From Bradyrhizobium sp. CSA112 (GTDB lineage: Bacteria; Pseudomonadota; Alphaproteobacteria; Rhizobiales; Xanthobacteraceae): DNA of 64,000 nt. The DNA lies in assembly GCF_029051645.1 (NCBI RefSeq), contig NZ_JAACFS010000018.1, positions 62,001 to 126,000 on the forward strand. Reading direction: 5' to 3'. Within the stretch, counting starts at the first letter, position 1; each line of letters starts with the position of its first letter. A program made the translations under genes and the position numbers. This document shows, piece after piece, positions 16,628 through 25,000 of the stretch. The notes under the pieces were generated by a model. It made no database searches. It was not told where the DNA came from and worked only from the letters and a program-made list of their open reading frames with translations.

Positions 16628-18409
16628 CTACGCTGCGACGAGCAATTCGCCAACCTCGGCCATGCCGACGCTGCGATCGCCGAGCAGATGGCCCGTGATG
16701 GCGCGTTGGGTAACATTTTCCGCAAGCCGGAACGGGTCGCCCGCCGAGACGCGATGGTCGATGACCATGCGCGACAGCAACAGCCGCCTGGCGTCGCCAC
16801 GCATCTCGTGAATACGCCCGCCCTCCCAAGTCAGCGCCACCGCGCTGGCGACATGATAGAGCAGGCTGGTGGCGCGCCGCGCATCGCCCTCATTGTCGCT
16901 GCGGCTTGCCACTTCGCGCGCAAAGCCGACGGAGCGATCGGTCAATTCGCGCAGGCGGTTGCGCCAGGCCTGCGGTACGTTGGCGCTGTCGTCGAGACGG
17001 GCGTGCAGATCGGCGGCGAGCGCGGCATCGGCGCCATGACGGCCGACGGCACGCGTGAGCGCATCGATCGCGACGATATTTCCGGTGCCTTCCCAGATCG
17101 AGCCGAGATGCGCGTCGCGCAGCAGCCTCGCGGTCGCGAATTCCTCGATGTAGCCGATGCCGCCGCGCATCTCCAACGCATCGCCGCAGACTTTTCGGGC
17201 GTCGCGGGTGGCGCGGAATTTCAGGGTCGGGGTCAGGATCCGTAACAGTGCTGCCGCATCCTGGCTGCCGGCCTCCGCGCGATCGAGCGCGTCCGCCGTG
17301 AGGAAGCTCATCGACAGCGCCTGCTCGGTCGGCAACATGATCTTCATCAATTGCCGCCTCGCCAGCGGCAGATCGATGATCCTCTGGCCAAACACCACGC
17401 GGTTTCTCGCCACCGTCATCGCATCATGATGCGCGCGCCGCATCAGCGCGGTGGACTTGACCCCGTTGGAAAGCCGGGACGAATTGACCATCTCCGCCAT
17501 CTGCACGAAGCCGCGATCGAGCTTGCCGACGGCATAGGCGATCGCGCCCTCGAACCTGATTTCGCCCGAGGCCATCGAGCGGGTGCCGAGCTTGTCCTTC
17601 AGGCGGACGATCCGGTAGTGATTCTGCGACCCGTCGTCGAGATACCGCGGCATCAGGAACAACCCGACGCCGCGCGTGCCCGGGCCCGCCCCTTCCGGCC
17701 GCGCCAGCAGCATCACCACCTTGGCGTCGGCGTTGGAGCAGAACCACTTCTCGCCATAGAGCCGCCAGTGATCACCTTCCTGCACGGCCGCCGTCGTCAG
17801 CGTGCCGACGTCAGAGCCGCCCTCCTTCTCGGTCATGAACTGGCCGCCCTGGGTCAGCCTGCTCATATCGGTCTGGGTCAGGCCGTCGAGATATTTCGCC
17901 TTCAACGCTTCGCTGCCGAAATTGTTGAGCAGCTTGGCGCAACCGTCGGTGACGTTGATCGGACACCCCATGCCGAACTCGGTCTGATTGAACAGAAACG
18001 TGAAGGCGTGCTTGGCCACGACAGGGTATTTATCCGGCCAGCCCATGATGCCCTTGCGGATCGACATCGCGTGAATGCCGAACTCGCCGAACGCGGCCTT
18101 TTCCAGCTCGCGGTAGGCCGGATGGTATTCGATGTATTGGCTGTCGCGCCCGAACTTGTCGCGCTGATGCAAGATCGGCGTGTGACGATCGGCGAGCCGC
18201 GCGCATTCGTCGAGATAACCGCCGGCCAGTTCGCCGAGGCGATCGAGATGCGGCTCGATATGGCGAAACAGCGCATCGGGGAGATGCAGCCGCAGCAGAT
18301 CTGTTAGCGCCGGATCGGCCCGGTAGAAATTCATTCCCGTCGTATCAGGCGCGAGCAAGCCCGGCTGGTTTGCCGAAGCCGCCCCGCGATCATGCATGAT
18401 TGGATGCAT
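16628..18409 (-). CDS. Long acyl-CoA dehydrogenase family protein
   Basis: A 593-residue member with the extra C-terminal domain of the long (FadE5-type) dehydrogenases. FAD-binding segment MTEKEGGSDVGTLTTAA and LYGEKWFCSNADA lie in the middle domain; the catalytic-region motif is SIWEGTGNIVAIDAL, whose glutamate would be the base. The frame is open to 18445, but AAGGGCTAAAT ahead of ATG 18409 favours that start. The alcohol dehydrogenase downstream may share its transcript. Chain-length preference is not clear from sequence. Confidence 0.9.
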   Translation of the reverse strand: MHPIMHDRGAASANQPGLLAPDTTGMNFYRADPALTDLLRLHLPDALFRHIEPHLDRLGELAGGYLDECARLADRHTPILHQRDKFGRDSQYIEYHPAYRELEKAAFGEFGIHAMSIRKGIMGWPDKYPVVAKHAFTFLFNQTEFGMGCPINVTDGCAKLLNNFGSEALKAKYLDGLTQTDMSRLTQGGQFMTEKEGGSDVGTLTTAAVQEGDHWRLYGEKWFCSNADAKVVMLLARPEGAGPGTRGVGLFLMPRYLDDGSQNHYRIVRLKDKLGTRSMASGEIRFEGAIAYAVGKLDRGFVQMAEMVNSSRLSNGVKSTALMRRAHHDAMTVARNRVVFGQRIIDLPLARRQLMKIMLPTEQALSMSFLTADALDRAEAGSQDAAALLRILTPTLKFRATRDARKVCGDALEMRGGIGYIEEFATARLLRDAHLGSIWEGTGNIVAIDALTRAVGRHGADAALAADLHARLDDSANVPQAWRNRLRELTDRSVGFAREVASRSDNEGDARRATSLLYHVASAVALTWEGGRIHEMRGDARRLLLSRMVIDHRVSAGDPFRLAENVTQRAITGHLLGDRSVGMAEVGELLVAA

Positions 18410-18500
18410 ATTTAGCCCTTGTTCGTTCCGCCCGATCTTGATCATCTACCGATAACGCAGGCCATCACGCCGTCAACAAGCATAATTGGAGAACCACCCC

Positions 18501-18648
18501 ATGGCGGACGGATACCGCATCATCGGCACCGAGTTATTTCCGCTACAAGGACATTCCGCTCCATCGGATTTTGCGAGATGCGGCCAATAGGCGCGATCTC
18601 GAGCCTATCACCGTTTCGGCAGGTTGCCCGGCGGGATTGCGTGCCTAG
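18501..18648 (+). pseudogene. Remnant of a glutathione S-transferase-like gene
   Basis: From an ATG at 18501 with GGAG ahead, the frame begins MADGYRIIGTEL, the usual opening of a thioredoxin-fold glutathione S-transferase. It then shifts: in the next frame YFRYKDIPLHRILRDAANRR and DLEPI follow, ending at a stop at 18646-18648. An internal loss between GTEL and YFRYK (where SPYSVKVRS-like sequence would be expected) removed the active-site region and the frame. The C-terminal domain is absent. It fills the gap between two intact genes. Confidence 0.6.
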
Positions 18649-18681
18649 ATAACAAGTCCCGGCCTTCCCTGGAGAGCGCTC

Positions 18682-19383
18682 ATGGAAATTCCGAAATACA
18701 AGATTGCCCTGATCGTCGGCGTCGGCGAGGGATTGAGCGCATCGCTGGCGCGCCTGTTCGCGCGCGAAGGCATCAAGGTTGCGCTCGCCGCGCGCAAGAT
18801 CGAAAAGCTCGGCGCGCTCTGCGCCGAAACCGGCGCCCGTGCCTTTGCCTGCAACGCCACCGATGCCGAGGAGGTCGAGCGTCTCTTTGGCATGGTGGAG
18901 CGCGAGATCGGCACGCCCGACCTCGTCGTCTACAACGCCAGCGGACGGGCGCGCGGCGCCTTTACCGACCTCGTGCCGGCGGATGTTGCGCAGGCAATTG
19001 CCGTTTCGGCCTTCGGCGGCTTTCTGGTGGCGCAGCAGGCGGCGCAGCGCATGCTGCCGAACAGGCATGGCGCGATCCTGTTCACCGGCGCTTCCGCCAG
19101 CGTCAAGGGCTATCCGCAGTCGGCACCGTTCGCGATGGGCAAGTTCGCGTTGCGCGGGCTTGCCCAGAGCATGGCCCGCGAATTGGCGCCGCAAGGCATT
19201 CATGTCGCGCATTTCGTCATCGACGGCGGCATCCGCAGCGCCGCCCGCGCCGAACCTGCCGACAGGCCGGACTCGATGCTCGATCCCGACGCCATCGCAT
19301 TGAGCTATTGGAGCGTCCTGCAACAGCCGCGCAGCGCCTGGACGTGGGAGGTTGAGTTGCGGCCGTGGGTGGAGAAGTTTTAG
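18682..19383 (+). CDS. SDR-fold protein lacking the catalytic tyrosine
   Basis: A 233-residue short-chain dehydrogenase fold. The nucleotide loop is an unusual GVGEGLSAS at 13-21, with YNASG at 84-88 in place of NNAG. S138 (GASAS) and K154 are present, but the tyrosine of the YxxxK motif is F150 (FAMGK). The following ALRGLAQSMARELAPQGIHVAH is strongly conserved-looking, so this is a real protein group rather than decay. It may bind NAD(P) without classical chemistry or use another residue, such as Y144. It precedes a crotonase gene on the same strand, with a palindromic repeat between. Confidence 0.85.
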   Translation: MEIPKYKIALIVGVGEGLSASLARLFAREGIKVALAARKIEKLGALCAETGARAFACNATDAEEVERLFGMVEREIGTPDLVVYNASGRARGAFTDLVPADVAQAIAVSAFGGFLVAQQAAQRMLPNRHGAILFTGASASVKGYPQSAPFAMGKFALRGLAQSMARELAPQGIHVAHFVIDGGIRSAARAEPADRPDSMLDPDAIALSYWSVLQQPRSAWTWEVELRPWVEKF

Positions 19384-19391
19384 CAGCCAAT

Positions 19392-19492
19392 GCCGTCATT
19401 CCGGGGCGCGAAGCGAACTATGGTGCGCAATTGCGCACCTGAGAATCTCGAGATTCCGGATCTGGTGCTAGCGCACCATCCCGGAATGACAG
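19392..19492. repeat. GTCATTCCGGG palindromic repeat
   Basis: GTCATTCCGGGGCGCGAAGC at the left pairs with CACCATCCCGGAATGACAG at the right, with TGCGCAATTGCGCA and GAATCTCGAGATTC palindromes inside. It shares the TGCGCAATTGCGCA core with the repeat at 15310-15470. Located between the SDR and the crotonase genes. Confidence 0.75.
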
Positions 19493-19513
19493 AAATCAAT
19501 TACTGGGGGACCC

Positions 19514-20344
19514 ATGACCACCGAAACCAAAATCGACACCGGCACCGACGAACTGCTTTGCGTGATCCGCGACCGCGTCGCCATCATCACGCTGAACCGC
19601 CCCGAGGTGCGCAACGCAATGTCGGACACGCTGACGCCGGCCCTGCGCACGATGATCAAGACCTGCGGCGAGAACCCCGATGTCGGCGTGCTCTTGCTCA
19701 CCGGCGCGGGCGCCGCATTCTGCGCCGGCGGCAACGTCAAGGGCATGGGCGCGCACCGCGACAAGAAAAAGCTCGAAATGTCCGATGAGGAGAAGGTCGC
19801 CGATCTGCAGGAGCGGCAGCGGCTGCTGACCGGCGCGCTGGCATCGGTGCGCAAGCCGACGATTGCCGCACTCCCCGGCCCAGCGGTCGGTGCGGGGCTT
19901 GCGATCGCGTTGGCATGCGACATCCGCATCGCCGCGCAGTCGGCGTTCGTCTCGACAGGCTATCTCCGTGTGGCCCTCTCCGGCGACTACGGCATCGCCT
20001 GGCTGCTGACGCGGCTGGTCGGGACCTCGCGGGCGCGCGAACTGATGTTCACCGCCGAGAAGGTCGATGCGGCCAGGTGCGAGGCGATCGGCCTCGTCAA
20101 CCGCGTGGTGCCTGATGACAGACTGCAGGCCGAGGCCTTTGCGCTCGCCAGGTCTATGGCGGAGGGGCCGACGCTGGCGCTTCGCTATATGAAGGACAAT
20201 CTCGACGAGGCGCTGCAATTCGACTTCGCCACCGCCCGCGACCACGAGGCCGAACGTCTGGTCCGCCTGACCACGACCGCCGATCACAAGGAGGCCGTGC
20301 AGGCCTTCATCGACAAGCGCAAGCCGGTGTTTTCAGGCCATTGA
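19514..20344 (+). CDS. Crotonase-family enoyl-CoA isomerase/hydratase-like protein
   Basis: A 276-residue crotonase fold. It has the opening LNRPEVRNAMSD and the oxyanion segment AGAAFCAGGNVKGMG. Against a standard hydratase, the first catalytic glutamate position is A130 (GAGLAIALACD) and the second is G149 (FVSTGYL), so water addition by the usual mechanism looks unlikely. D158 in SGDYG sits where PaaG-type isomerases carry their acidic residue, which suggests an enoyl-CoA isomerase or ring-epoxide isomerase type of reaction. It ends at a strong hairpin facing a convergent gene. Confidence 0.87.
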   Translation: MTTETKIDTGTDELLCVIRDRVAIITLNRPEVRNAMSDTLTPALRTMIKTCGENPDVGVLLLTGAGAAFCAGGNVKGMGAHRDKKKLEMSDEEKVADLQERQRLLTGALASVRKPTIAALPGPAVGAGLAIALACDIRIAAQSAFVSTGYLRVALSGDYGIAWLLTRLVGTSRARELMFTAEKVDAARCEAIGLVNRVVPDDRLQAEAFALARSMAEGPTLALRYMKDNLDEALQFDFATARDHEAERLVRLTTTADHKEAVQAFIDKRKPVFSGH

Positions 20345-20349
20345 GAAAA

Positions 20350-20380
20350 AGCCCGGTTCTGGTGCAGCCAGAACCGGGCT
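20350..20380 (-). terminator. Intrinsic terminator between convergent genes
   Basis: AGCCCGGTTCTGG and CCAGAACCGGGCT form a perfect 13-base stem with a five-base loop. Read on the minus strand, the stem is followed by TTTTTC, so it should end the acetyltransferase transcript from 20387-21019. It may also slow the crotonase transcript arriving from the other side. Confidence 0.85.
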
Positions 20381-20386
20381 CAGTTG

Positions 20387-21019
20387 TCAGACCGCAAGCG
20401 AGGACATTGCGCTGGGAGAGACGGCGGCAAGCCGCCAACTGGCGCAGGGGATATCTTGCGGTTCGACATGGGTCTGTTCTTGGATCGGTTTTTGGAAGCG
20501 CGTCAGCTTCCAGTCGCCGGGGGTATTGGTGAAGGCGTAGCCCGACTTGCGGGCGAGCGCGATCATTGCGTCATTCGAGCGCAGCGTGTCGCCGAACAGG
20601 CGCGCGGCGCCGAACGAAGCCGCGCGACATTCAAGATTCTTCAACAGCGCCTTGCCGATGCCCCGGCCCTGCCAGCGGTCGCCGATCGAAAGGCCGAACT
20701 CGATGCTTGTGGTATCACCGTCAAAGGCATAGCGCGCCTCGCCCACGATGGTCTCGCGGCCGTCAATCCGCATGGTCGCGACCACGCTGAATCGATCGGC
20801 CTCACCGACATGGATGAAGCGCTCGAGCTCAGACGGCGACAGTTCGCTGGCCGCGCCGAGGAACCGGTTGTAGCGGGAGCGCGTCGACAGCGAGCGGAAA
20901 TAGTTCTGCAGCGCCTCCGCATCGCGCGGCTCGACGAAGCGTACGGTTACCAGCTCGCCATGATGCGCGCGCAGCACGTCGGAATATTGCCTGAGATCGT
21001 CGAGCCGCATCGTGGTCAT
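20387..21019 (-). CDS. GNAT N-acetyltransferase
   Basis: A 210-residue acetyltransferase. The N-terminal EPRDAEALQNYFRSLSTRSR and FIHVGEADRFSVVA match the Pat-like group of GNAT proteins; the acetyl-CoA loop is GDRWQGRGIGKALL near 118-131, followed by LRSNDAMIALARKSGY. Possible roles are acetylation of a protein lysine or a small molecule. The last 40 residues, after DWKLTRFQKP, look unconserved. It stands downstream of a DUF1127 gene on the same strand. Confidence 0.85.
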   Translation of the reverse strand: MTTMRLDDLRQYSDVLRAHHGELVTVRFVEPRDAEALQNYFRSLSTRSRYNRFLGAASELSPSELERFIHVGEADRFSVVATMRIDGRETIVGEARYAFDGDTTSIEFGLSIGDRWQGRGIGKALLKNLECRAASFGAARLFGDTLRSNDAMIALARKSGYAFTNTPGDWKLTRFQKPIQEQTHVEPQDIPCASWRLAAVSPSAMSSLAV

Positions 21020-21088
21020 CGGTCACTCCCGCGGAGCAAAAAATCGGCTGGCGTCCCCGTGATCGGGCGGCGCCAGCCTGGCTGCCAT

Positions 21089-21292
21089 TCAAGCCCGCCA
21101 GAACGGCTTTTCGGCTTCGTAGGCGACATCGCTCCAGGAGATGCCGATGTCGTGCAGCTCCCGCTCCGACCAGCTCGCCAGCTCGCGTCGCGACCGGTAG
21201 CGCTGCCGCCAGACATGAAGGGTTTCGGCCAACTGGGCCAAGAGCCCCGGTTCATGATGATTTATCATCGATTCATGGGTGTAAGTGGACAT
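21089..21292 (-). CDS. DUF1127 small basic protein
   Basis: A 67-residue protein whose second half, WRQRYRSRRELASWSERELHDIGISWSDV, is the DUF1127 (YjiS-like) motif of arginine-rich helix, then L-x-D-I-G. Alphaproteobacterial members bind RNA and influence sRNA turnover and phosphate or stress responses in Agrobacterium and Rhodobacter. The final ten residues (AYEAEKPFWRA) are also common in this family. It lies 69 bases upstream of the acetyltransferase and may be co-transcribed. Confidence 0.87.
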   Translation of the reverse strand: MSTYTHESMINHHEPGLLAQLAETLHVWRQRYRSRRELASWSERELHDIGISWSDVAYEAEKPFWRA

Positions 21293-21406
21293 TTTCGGCT
21301 CCTGTAGCTAATCTGTCTTCGCGAATATCGGCCCTACAGGGGCTTTTCACAAACGACACTTTGTACCGTTTCGGATGATATAAACTCATGCATCTGAGGC
21401 CCTAAA

Positions 21407-22306
21407 ATGACTGCCAGGCTGCCGTCGCTGAATGGATTGCGGGCATTTGAGGCCGCGGCCCGGCATTTGAGCTTCACGCAGGCGGCGTCCGAGCTGAACG
21501 TCACGCAGACCGCGATCAGCCACCAGATCAAGCGGCTGGAGGAAGAGCTCGGCGTTCGCCTGTTCATCCGCCAGAACCGCTCGCTGGCGCTGACGGCGGA
21601 AGCGCAGGACTACCTTCCGGGCATCCGCGCCGCCTTCAACGATCTCCGCCTCGCGACCGACCGCCTGCTGCGCAAGGACGACGACCGTGTGCTGACGGTG
21701 TCGACGCTGGCGTCGCTGGCCGCCAAATGGCTGCTGCCGCGACTCGCCTCGTTTCAGGAAGCCCATCCCGGCATCGACGTGCGCATCACCACGTCGACCA
21801 GCCTGGTCGACTTCCAGCGCGACAAGGTCGACGCAGCCATTCGCTACGGTCGCGGCCAGTGGCCGGGCGTTCGCGCCGACTGGCTGATGGCGGACGAGCT
21901 GTTTCCCGTGTGCAGCCCCGCGCTGCTCAAGGGCAACAAGCCGCTGAAATGCCCCGAGGACCTCAGGGACCACGTGCTGCTGCACACCAGCAACGCCAAC
22001 AGTGACGACTGGCGGCTGTGGCTGACCGCGGCCGGACTGCCGGCCGATTTTTCCAAACAGCCAGGCGCCACCTTCGATATGATCTTCATGACTGTGCAGG
22101 CCGCGATCGACGGCGTCGGCGTCGCCATGGGACGCACCGCCTATGTGCAGGAGGACATCGCCAAGGGCCGGCTGGTTGTTCCCTTCAAGATCTCGCTGCC
22201 GGTCGATGCCGGCTTCTATCTGGTCTCGCCGTCGGGGCGAACCGATCCGCCAAAGCTGTCGGCCTTTCGGCATTGGCTGCTTGCCTCGGTGCAGAACCAT
22301 CTCTGA
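21407..22306 (+). CDS. LysR-family regulator, GcvA/TcuR-like
   Basis: A 299-residue LysR regulator. The winged helix is at 6-65, with FTQAASELNVTQTAISHQIKRLEEELGVRLF as helix-turn-helix; from about 92 follows the periplasmic-binding-type effector domain. Its opening LPSLNGLRAFEAAARHLSF is typical of the GcvA subgroup. It points towards tcuA, 180 bases ahead. In Salmonella a LysR protein, TcuR, activates the tricarballylate genes; I infer a matching role here from position alone. It could equally control itself and the DUF1127 gene divergent from it. Confidence 0.88.
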   Translation: MTARLPSLNGLRAFEAAARHLSFTQAASELNVTQTAISHQIKRLEEELGVRLFIRQNRSLALTAEAQDYLPGIRAAFNDLRLATDRLLRKDDDRVLTVSTLASLAAKWLLPRLASFQEAHPGIDVRITTSTSLVDFQRDKVDAAIRYGRGQWPGVRADWLMADELFPVCSPALLKGNKPLKCPEDLRDHVLLHTSNANSDDWRLWLTAAGLPADFSKQPGATFDMIFMTVQAAIDGVGVAMGRTAYVQEDIAKGRLVVPFKISLPVDAGFYLVSPSGRTDPPKLSAFRHWLLASVQNHL

Positions 22307-22327
22307 CCGCGCGGATATTCGCGCGCC

Positions 22328-22348
22328 GCATGCGACATCGTCGCATGC
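22328..22348. promoter_or_regulatory. Perfect inverted repeat between LysR gene and tcuA
   Basis: GCATGCGAC and GTCGCATGC form a perfect nine-base inverted repeat around ATC, 21 bases after the LysR stop codon. It could be the terminator of that gene, although no T-run follows, or an operator for tcuA. Its position about 140 bases before tcuA also suits a LysR activator site, which usually contains an interrupted dyad. Confidence 0.45.
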
Positions 22349-22486
22349 AGCTGCGCAGATCACCGATGCGAGCGCACGCCGCGCGTGACGCGGTCGCTCT
22401 GTCAGGCTAGAAAAACGCCGGGGCCGATGGATCTGCCCGCCGGGGCGCCGGTGTGATTTCCATGCCAACAACGACAACAAGAGCGC

Positions 22487-23887
22487 ATGGTCGATTTGAC
22501 TCAAAAATTCGATGTGCTGGTGATCGGCGGCGGCAATGCCGCCCTCTGCGCCGCCATCGGCGCCCGCCGCGCTGGCGCCTCTGTGCTGGTGCTGGAGGGC
22601 GCGCCGAAATTCTATCGCGGCGGCAATACCCGCCATACCCGCAACATGCGTTGCGCGCACGATGCCGCCACTGACATTCTCACCGGTCCTTACACGGAAG
22701 ACGAATTCTGGGACGATCTGTTGCGCCTGACCGGCGGGCAGACCGACGAGGAACTGGCAAAGTTCATGATCGCCGAGTCCAAGGACATCCTGAATTGGAT
22801 CGTCGAACAGGGCGTGCGCTGGCAGCCCTCGCTCGGCGGCACGCTGAGTCTTGGCCGCACCAATTCGTTCTTCCTCGGCGGCGGGCGTGCGATGCTGAAC
22901 GCGCTTTATCTCACGGCGGAAAAACTCGGCGTCGAGATCGTCTACGACGCCGAGGTCACCGACCTCCAGATCGAGGACGGCATGTTTCTTTCCGCGACGC
23001 TGAAGCAGCCGATCGATGGCGCCAGCGAAATCCGCGCGTCCGCACTGGTGGCCGCCGCCGGCGGGTTTGAGGCCAACATCGAATGGCTGAAGGAGTATTG
23101 GGGCGAGGCGGCCGACAATTTCCTGATCCGCGGCACACCCTATAACCGCGGCTCGATCCTGAAAATGCTGCTCGACAAGGGCGTGCAGGACATCGGCGAT
23201 CCCACCCAATGCCATGCGGTCGCGATCGACGCCCGCGCGCCGAAATTCGACGGCGGCATCATCACGCGGCACGACTCGGTCGTGTTCGGCATCGTCGTCA
23301 ACAAGCATGCCCAGCGCTTCTATGACGAGGGCGAGGACATCTGGCCGAAGCGTTACGCGATCTGGGGCCGGTTGGTGGCCGCGCAGCCGGACCAGATCGC
23401 CCACATCATTTTCGATTCTACAGTGGTGACCAGCTTCATGCCGACGCTGTTTCCGCCGATCGCGGGTGCGACACTTGCCGAACTCGCCGGCAAGCTCGGA
23501 CTGGAGCCAGCCGCGCTGGAGAACACCGTCGCCGATTTCAACGCCGCAGTTCGGCCCGGCACCTTCGATCACACCATCCTGGACGATTGCCGCACTGAGG
23601 GATTGACGCCGCCCAAGACGCATTGGGCGCGCAAGATCGAAACGCCGCCATATCTCGCCTATCCGGTGCGGCCCGGCATCACCTTCACCTATCTCGGCAC
23701 CCGCGTGAACAGGCAGTCGCGCATCGTGATGAAGGACGGCAAGCCTTCCGCCAACATGTTCGCGGCCGGGGAGATCATGGCCGGCAACGTGCTCGGCAAG
23801 GGTTATGCGGCCGGCATCGGCATGACCATCGGCAGCGTGTTCGGACGGGTTGCGGGACGGGAAGCGGCGAAGAATGCGAGGAATTAA
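22487..23887 (+). CDS. tcuA: FAD-dependent tricarballylate dehydrogenase TcuA
   Basis: A 466-residue flavoprotein of the fumarate reductase / FrdA-like family. The FAD-binding motif VIGGGNAALCAAIGA is at 12-26; GGNTRHTRNMR near 46 and the C-terminal AAGEIMAGNVLGKGYAAGIGMT, which holds the flavin, are the patterns I know from TcuA. In Salmonella TcuA oxidises tricarballylate to cis-aconitate, which enters the citric acid cycle. A TcuB-like protein follows after one gene, supporting the call. The intervening secreted hydrolase is not part of the Salmonella operon. Another polycarboxylate or dicarboxylate substrate cannot be excluded. Confidence 0.87.
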   Translation: MVDLTQKFDVLVIGGGNAALCAAIGARRAGASVLVLEGAPKFYRGGNTRHTRNMRCAHDAATDILTGPYTEDEFWDDLLRLTGGQTDEELAKFMIAESKDILNWIVEQGVRWQPSLGGTLSLGRTNSFFLGGGRAMLNALYLTAEKLGVEIVYDAEVTDLQIEDGMFLSATLKQPIDGASEIRASALVAAAGGFEANIEWLKEYWGEAADNFLIRGTPYNRGSILKMLLDKGVQDIGDPTQCHAVAIDARAPKFDGGIITRHDSVVFGIVVNKHAQRFYDEGEDIWPKRYAIWGRLVAAQPDQIAHIIFDSTVVTSFMPTLFPPIAGATLAELAGKLGLEPAALENTVADFNAAVRPGTFDHTILDDCRTEGLTPPKTHWARKIETPPYLAYPVRPGITFTYLGTRVNRQSRIVMKDGKPSANMFAAGEIMAGNVLGKGYAAGIGMTIGSVFGRVAGREAAKNARN

Positions 23888-23941
23888 CGCGAAGCGCTTC
23901 GCCCCGCTTGCGAGGAGAGGGAGCCAAAGGGAGGATTGATG

Positions 23942-24970
23942 ATGCGCGTAGCGATTGTCTCTGCTGTTGCAGTTCTGATGTCCGCGACGCTGGCCAACGC
24001 GGCCGAGCCGATCGCGCTGCGCGACATGGGCTCGTTCCATGTCGGCGGGAGGCTTGTCGAAATTTCCGGCAAGCCGGTCAAGGAAGTCACCTTCACGCCG
24101 GGCGGCGTACCCGCAAAGGTCGATCCCAACGGCACCTATCAGGTCGAGCAGATGTATGTGCAGTACTTTCTGCCCGCCAACGAAAAGGGCGCCTATCCGC
24201 TTCTGATGTGGCACGGCGGCGGCCTAACCGGCGTCACTTACGAGACCACGCCGGACGGACGCGAGGGCTGGCTGAACTATTTCCTGCGCAGGGGTTGGGC
24301 CGTGTACAATTCGGATGCAGTCGAGCGCGGCCGCGCCGGCTGGGCGCAGTATCCTGATATCTTCAAGAGCGAGCCGGTGTTCCTCACGACCGCCAATCCG
24401 TTCGAACGCTTTCGCATCGGTGACGGTGCCGGCTCCTACAATCCGGACCCGGCCAAGCGAAAGCTGATGCCGGGCAGCCAGTTCCCGAACGAAGGCTATG
24501 AGAATTTCGTCAAGCAGAACGTGCCGCGCTGGACCACGACCGATGATGCGATTATCGCCGCCTATATCGCCGAGATCGACCGCGTCGGTCCGTCCATCAT
24601 CCTGTTCCACAGTCAGGCCGGCAGTTTCGGCTTCAAGGTGGCGCAGGCACGGCCGGACAAGGTCAAGGCGCTGATTGCGATCGAGCCCGCCGGGGTCGGC
24701 GATCCCGCCAAGGTCGATGTCCTCAAAAACATTCCGACGTTGATCGTCTACGGCGACTATATCGAGAAGGATTCGCGCTGGCCGAAAATCCGCGCCAACG
24801 GCATCGCCTTTGCGAACGCCATCAAGGCCGCGGGCGGCAGCGTCGATGTCGTCGACCTCCCGCAGGCCGGCATCAAGGGCAATTCGCACATGGTGATGAT
24901 GGACAAGAACAACGCCGAGGTCGCGGACCTGATCCAGAAATGGCTCGAAGGCAAGGGGCTGACGAAGTAA
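23942..24970 (+). CDS. Secreted alpha/beta-hydrolase, esterase-like
   Basis: A 342-residue protein with a Sec signal peptide, MRVAIVSAVAVLMSATLANAAEP, cut near ANA-AE. The mature part has the oxyanion segment LLMWHGGGLTGVTYE, a nucleophile elbow in ILFHSQAGSFG (HSQAG in place of the common GxSxG) and histidine in IKGNSHMVMMD near the end. The fold is that of alpha/beta hydrolases; the function would be periplasmic ester cleavage. It lies between tcuA and tcuB in the same direction, 54 and 30 bases away, so it is probably co-transcribed and may release the acid that TcuA oxidises. The start ATG 23942 has GGGAGG six bases upstream; ATG 23939 is an alternative. Confidence 0.78.
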   Translation: MRVAIVSAVAVLMSATLANAAEPIALRDMGSFHVGGRLVEISGKPVKEVTFTPGGVPAKVDPNGTYQVEQMYVQYFLPANEKGAYPLLMWHGGGLTGVTYETTPDGREGWLNYFLRRGWAVYNSDAVERGRAGWAQYPDIFKSEPVFLTTANPFERFRIGDGAGSYNPDPAKRKLMPGSQFPNEGYENFVKQNVPRWTTTDDAIIAAYIAEIDRVGPSIILFHSQAGSFGFKVAQARPDKVKALIAIEPAGVGDPAKVDVLKNIPTLIVYGDYIEKDSRWPKIRANGIAFANAIKAAGGSVDVVDLPQAGIKGNSHMVMMDKNNAEVADLIQKWLEGKGLTK

Positions 24971-25000
24971 CCGGGTTCGCCCGAAGGCAGGAAGCAACGG

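Noticed and set aside
21386..24214. A 942-codon open frame on the minus strand, across the LysR gene, tcuA and the start of the esterase gene
   Set aside because: It is antisense to three well-supported genes, has low-complexity R/G/D-rich composition, and matches no domain. Long antisense frames are common at this GC content.
23942..24970. Fumonisin esterase (FumD-like) identity for the hydrolase between tcuA and tcuB
   Set aside because: FumD is a longer type B carboxylesterase; this protein is about 340 residues with an HSQAG elbow. Only the idea of an ester of tricarballylate is kept, as speculation.
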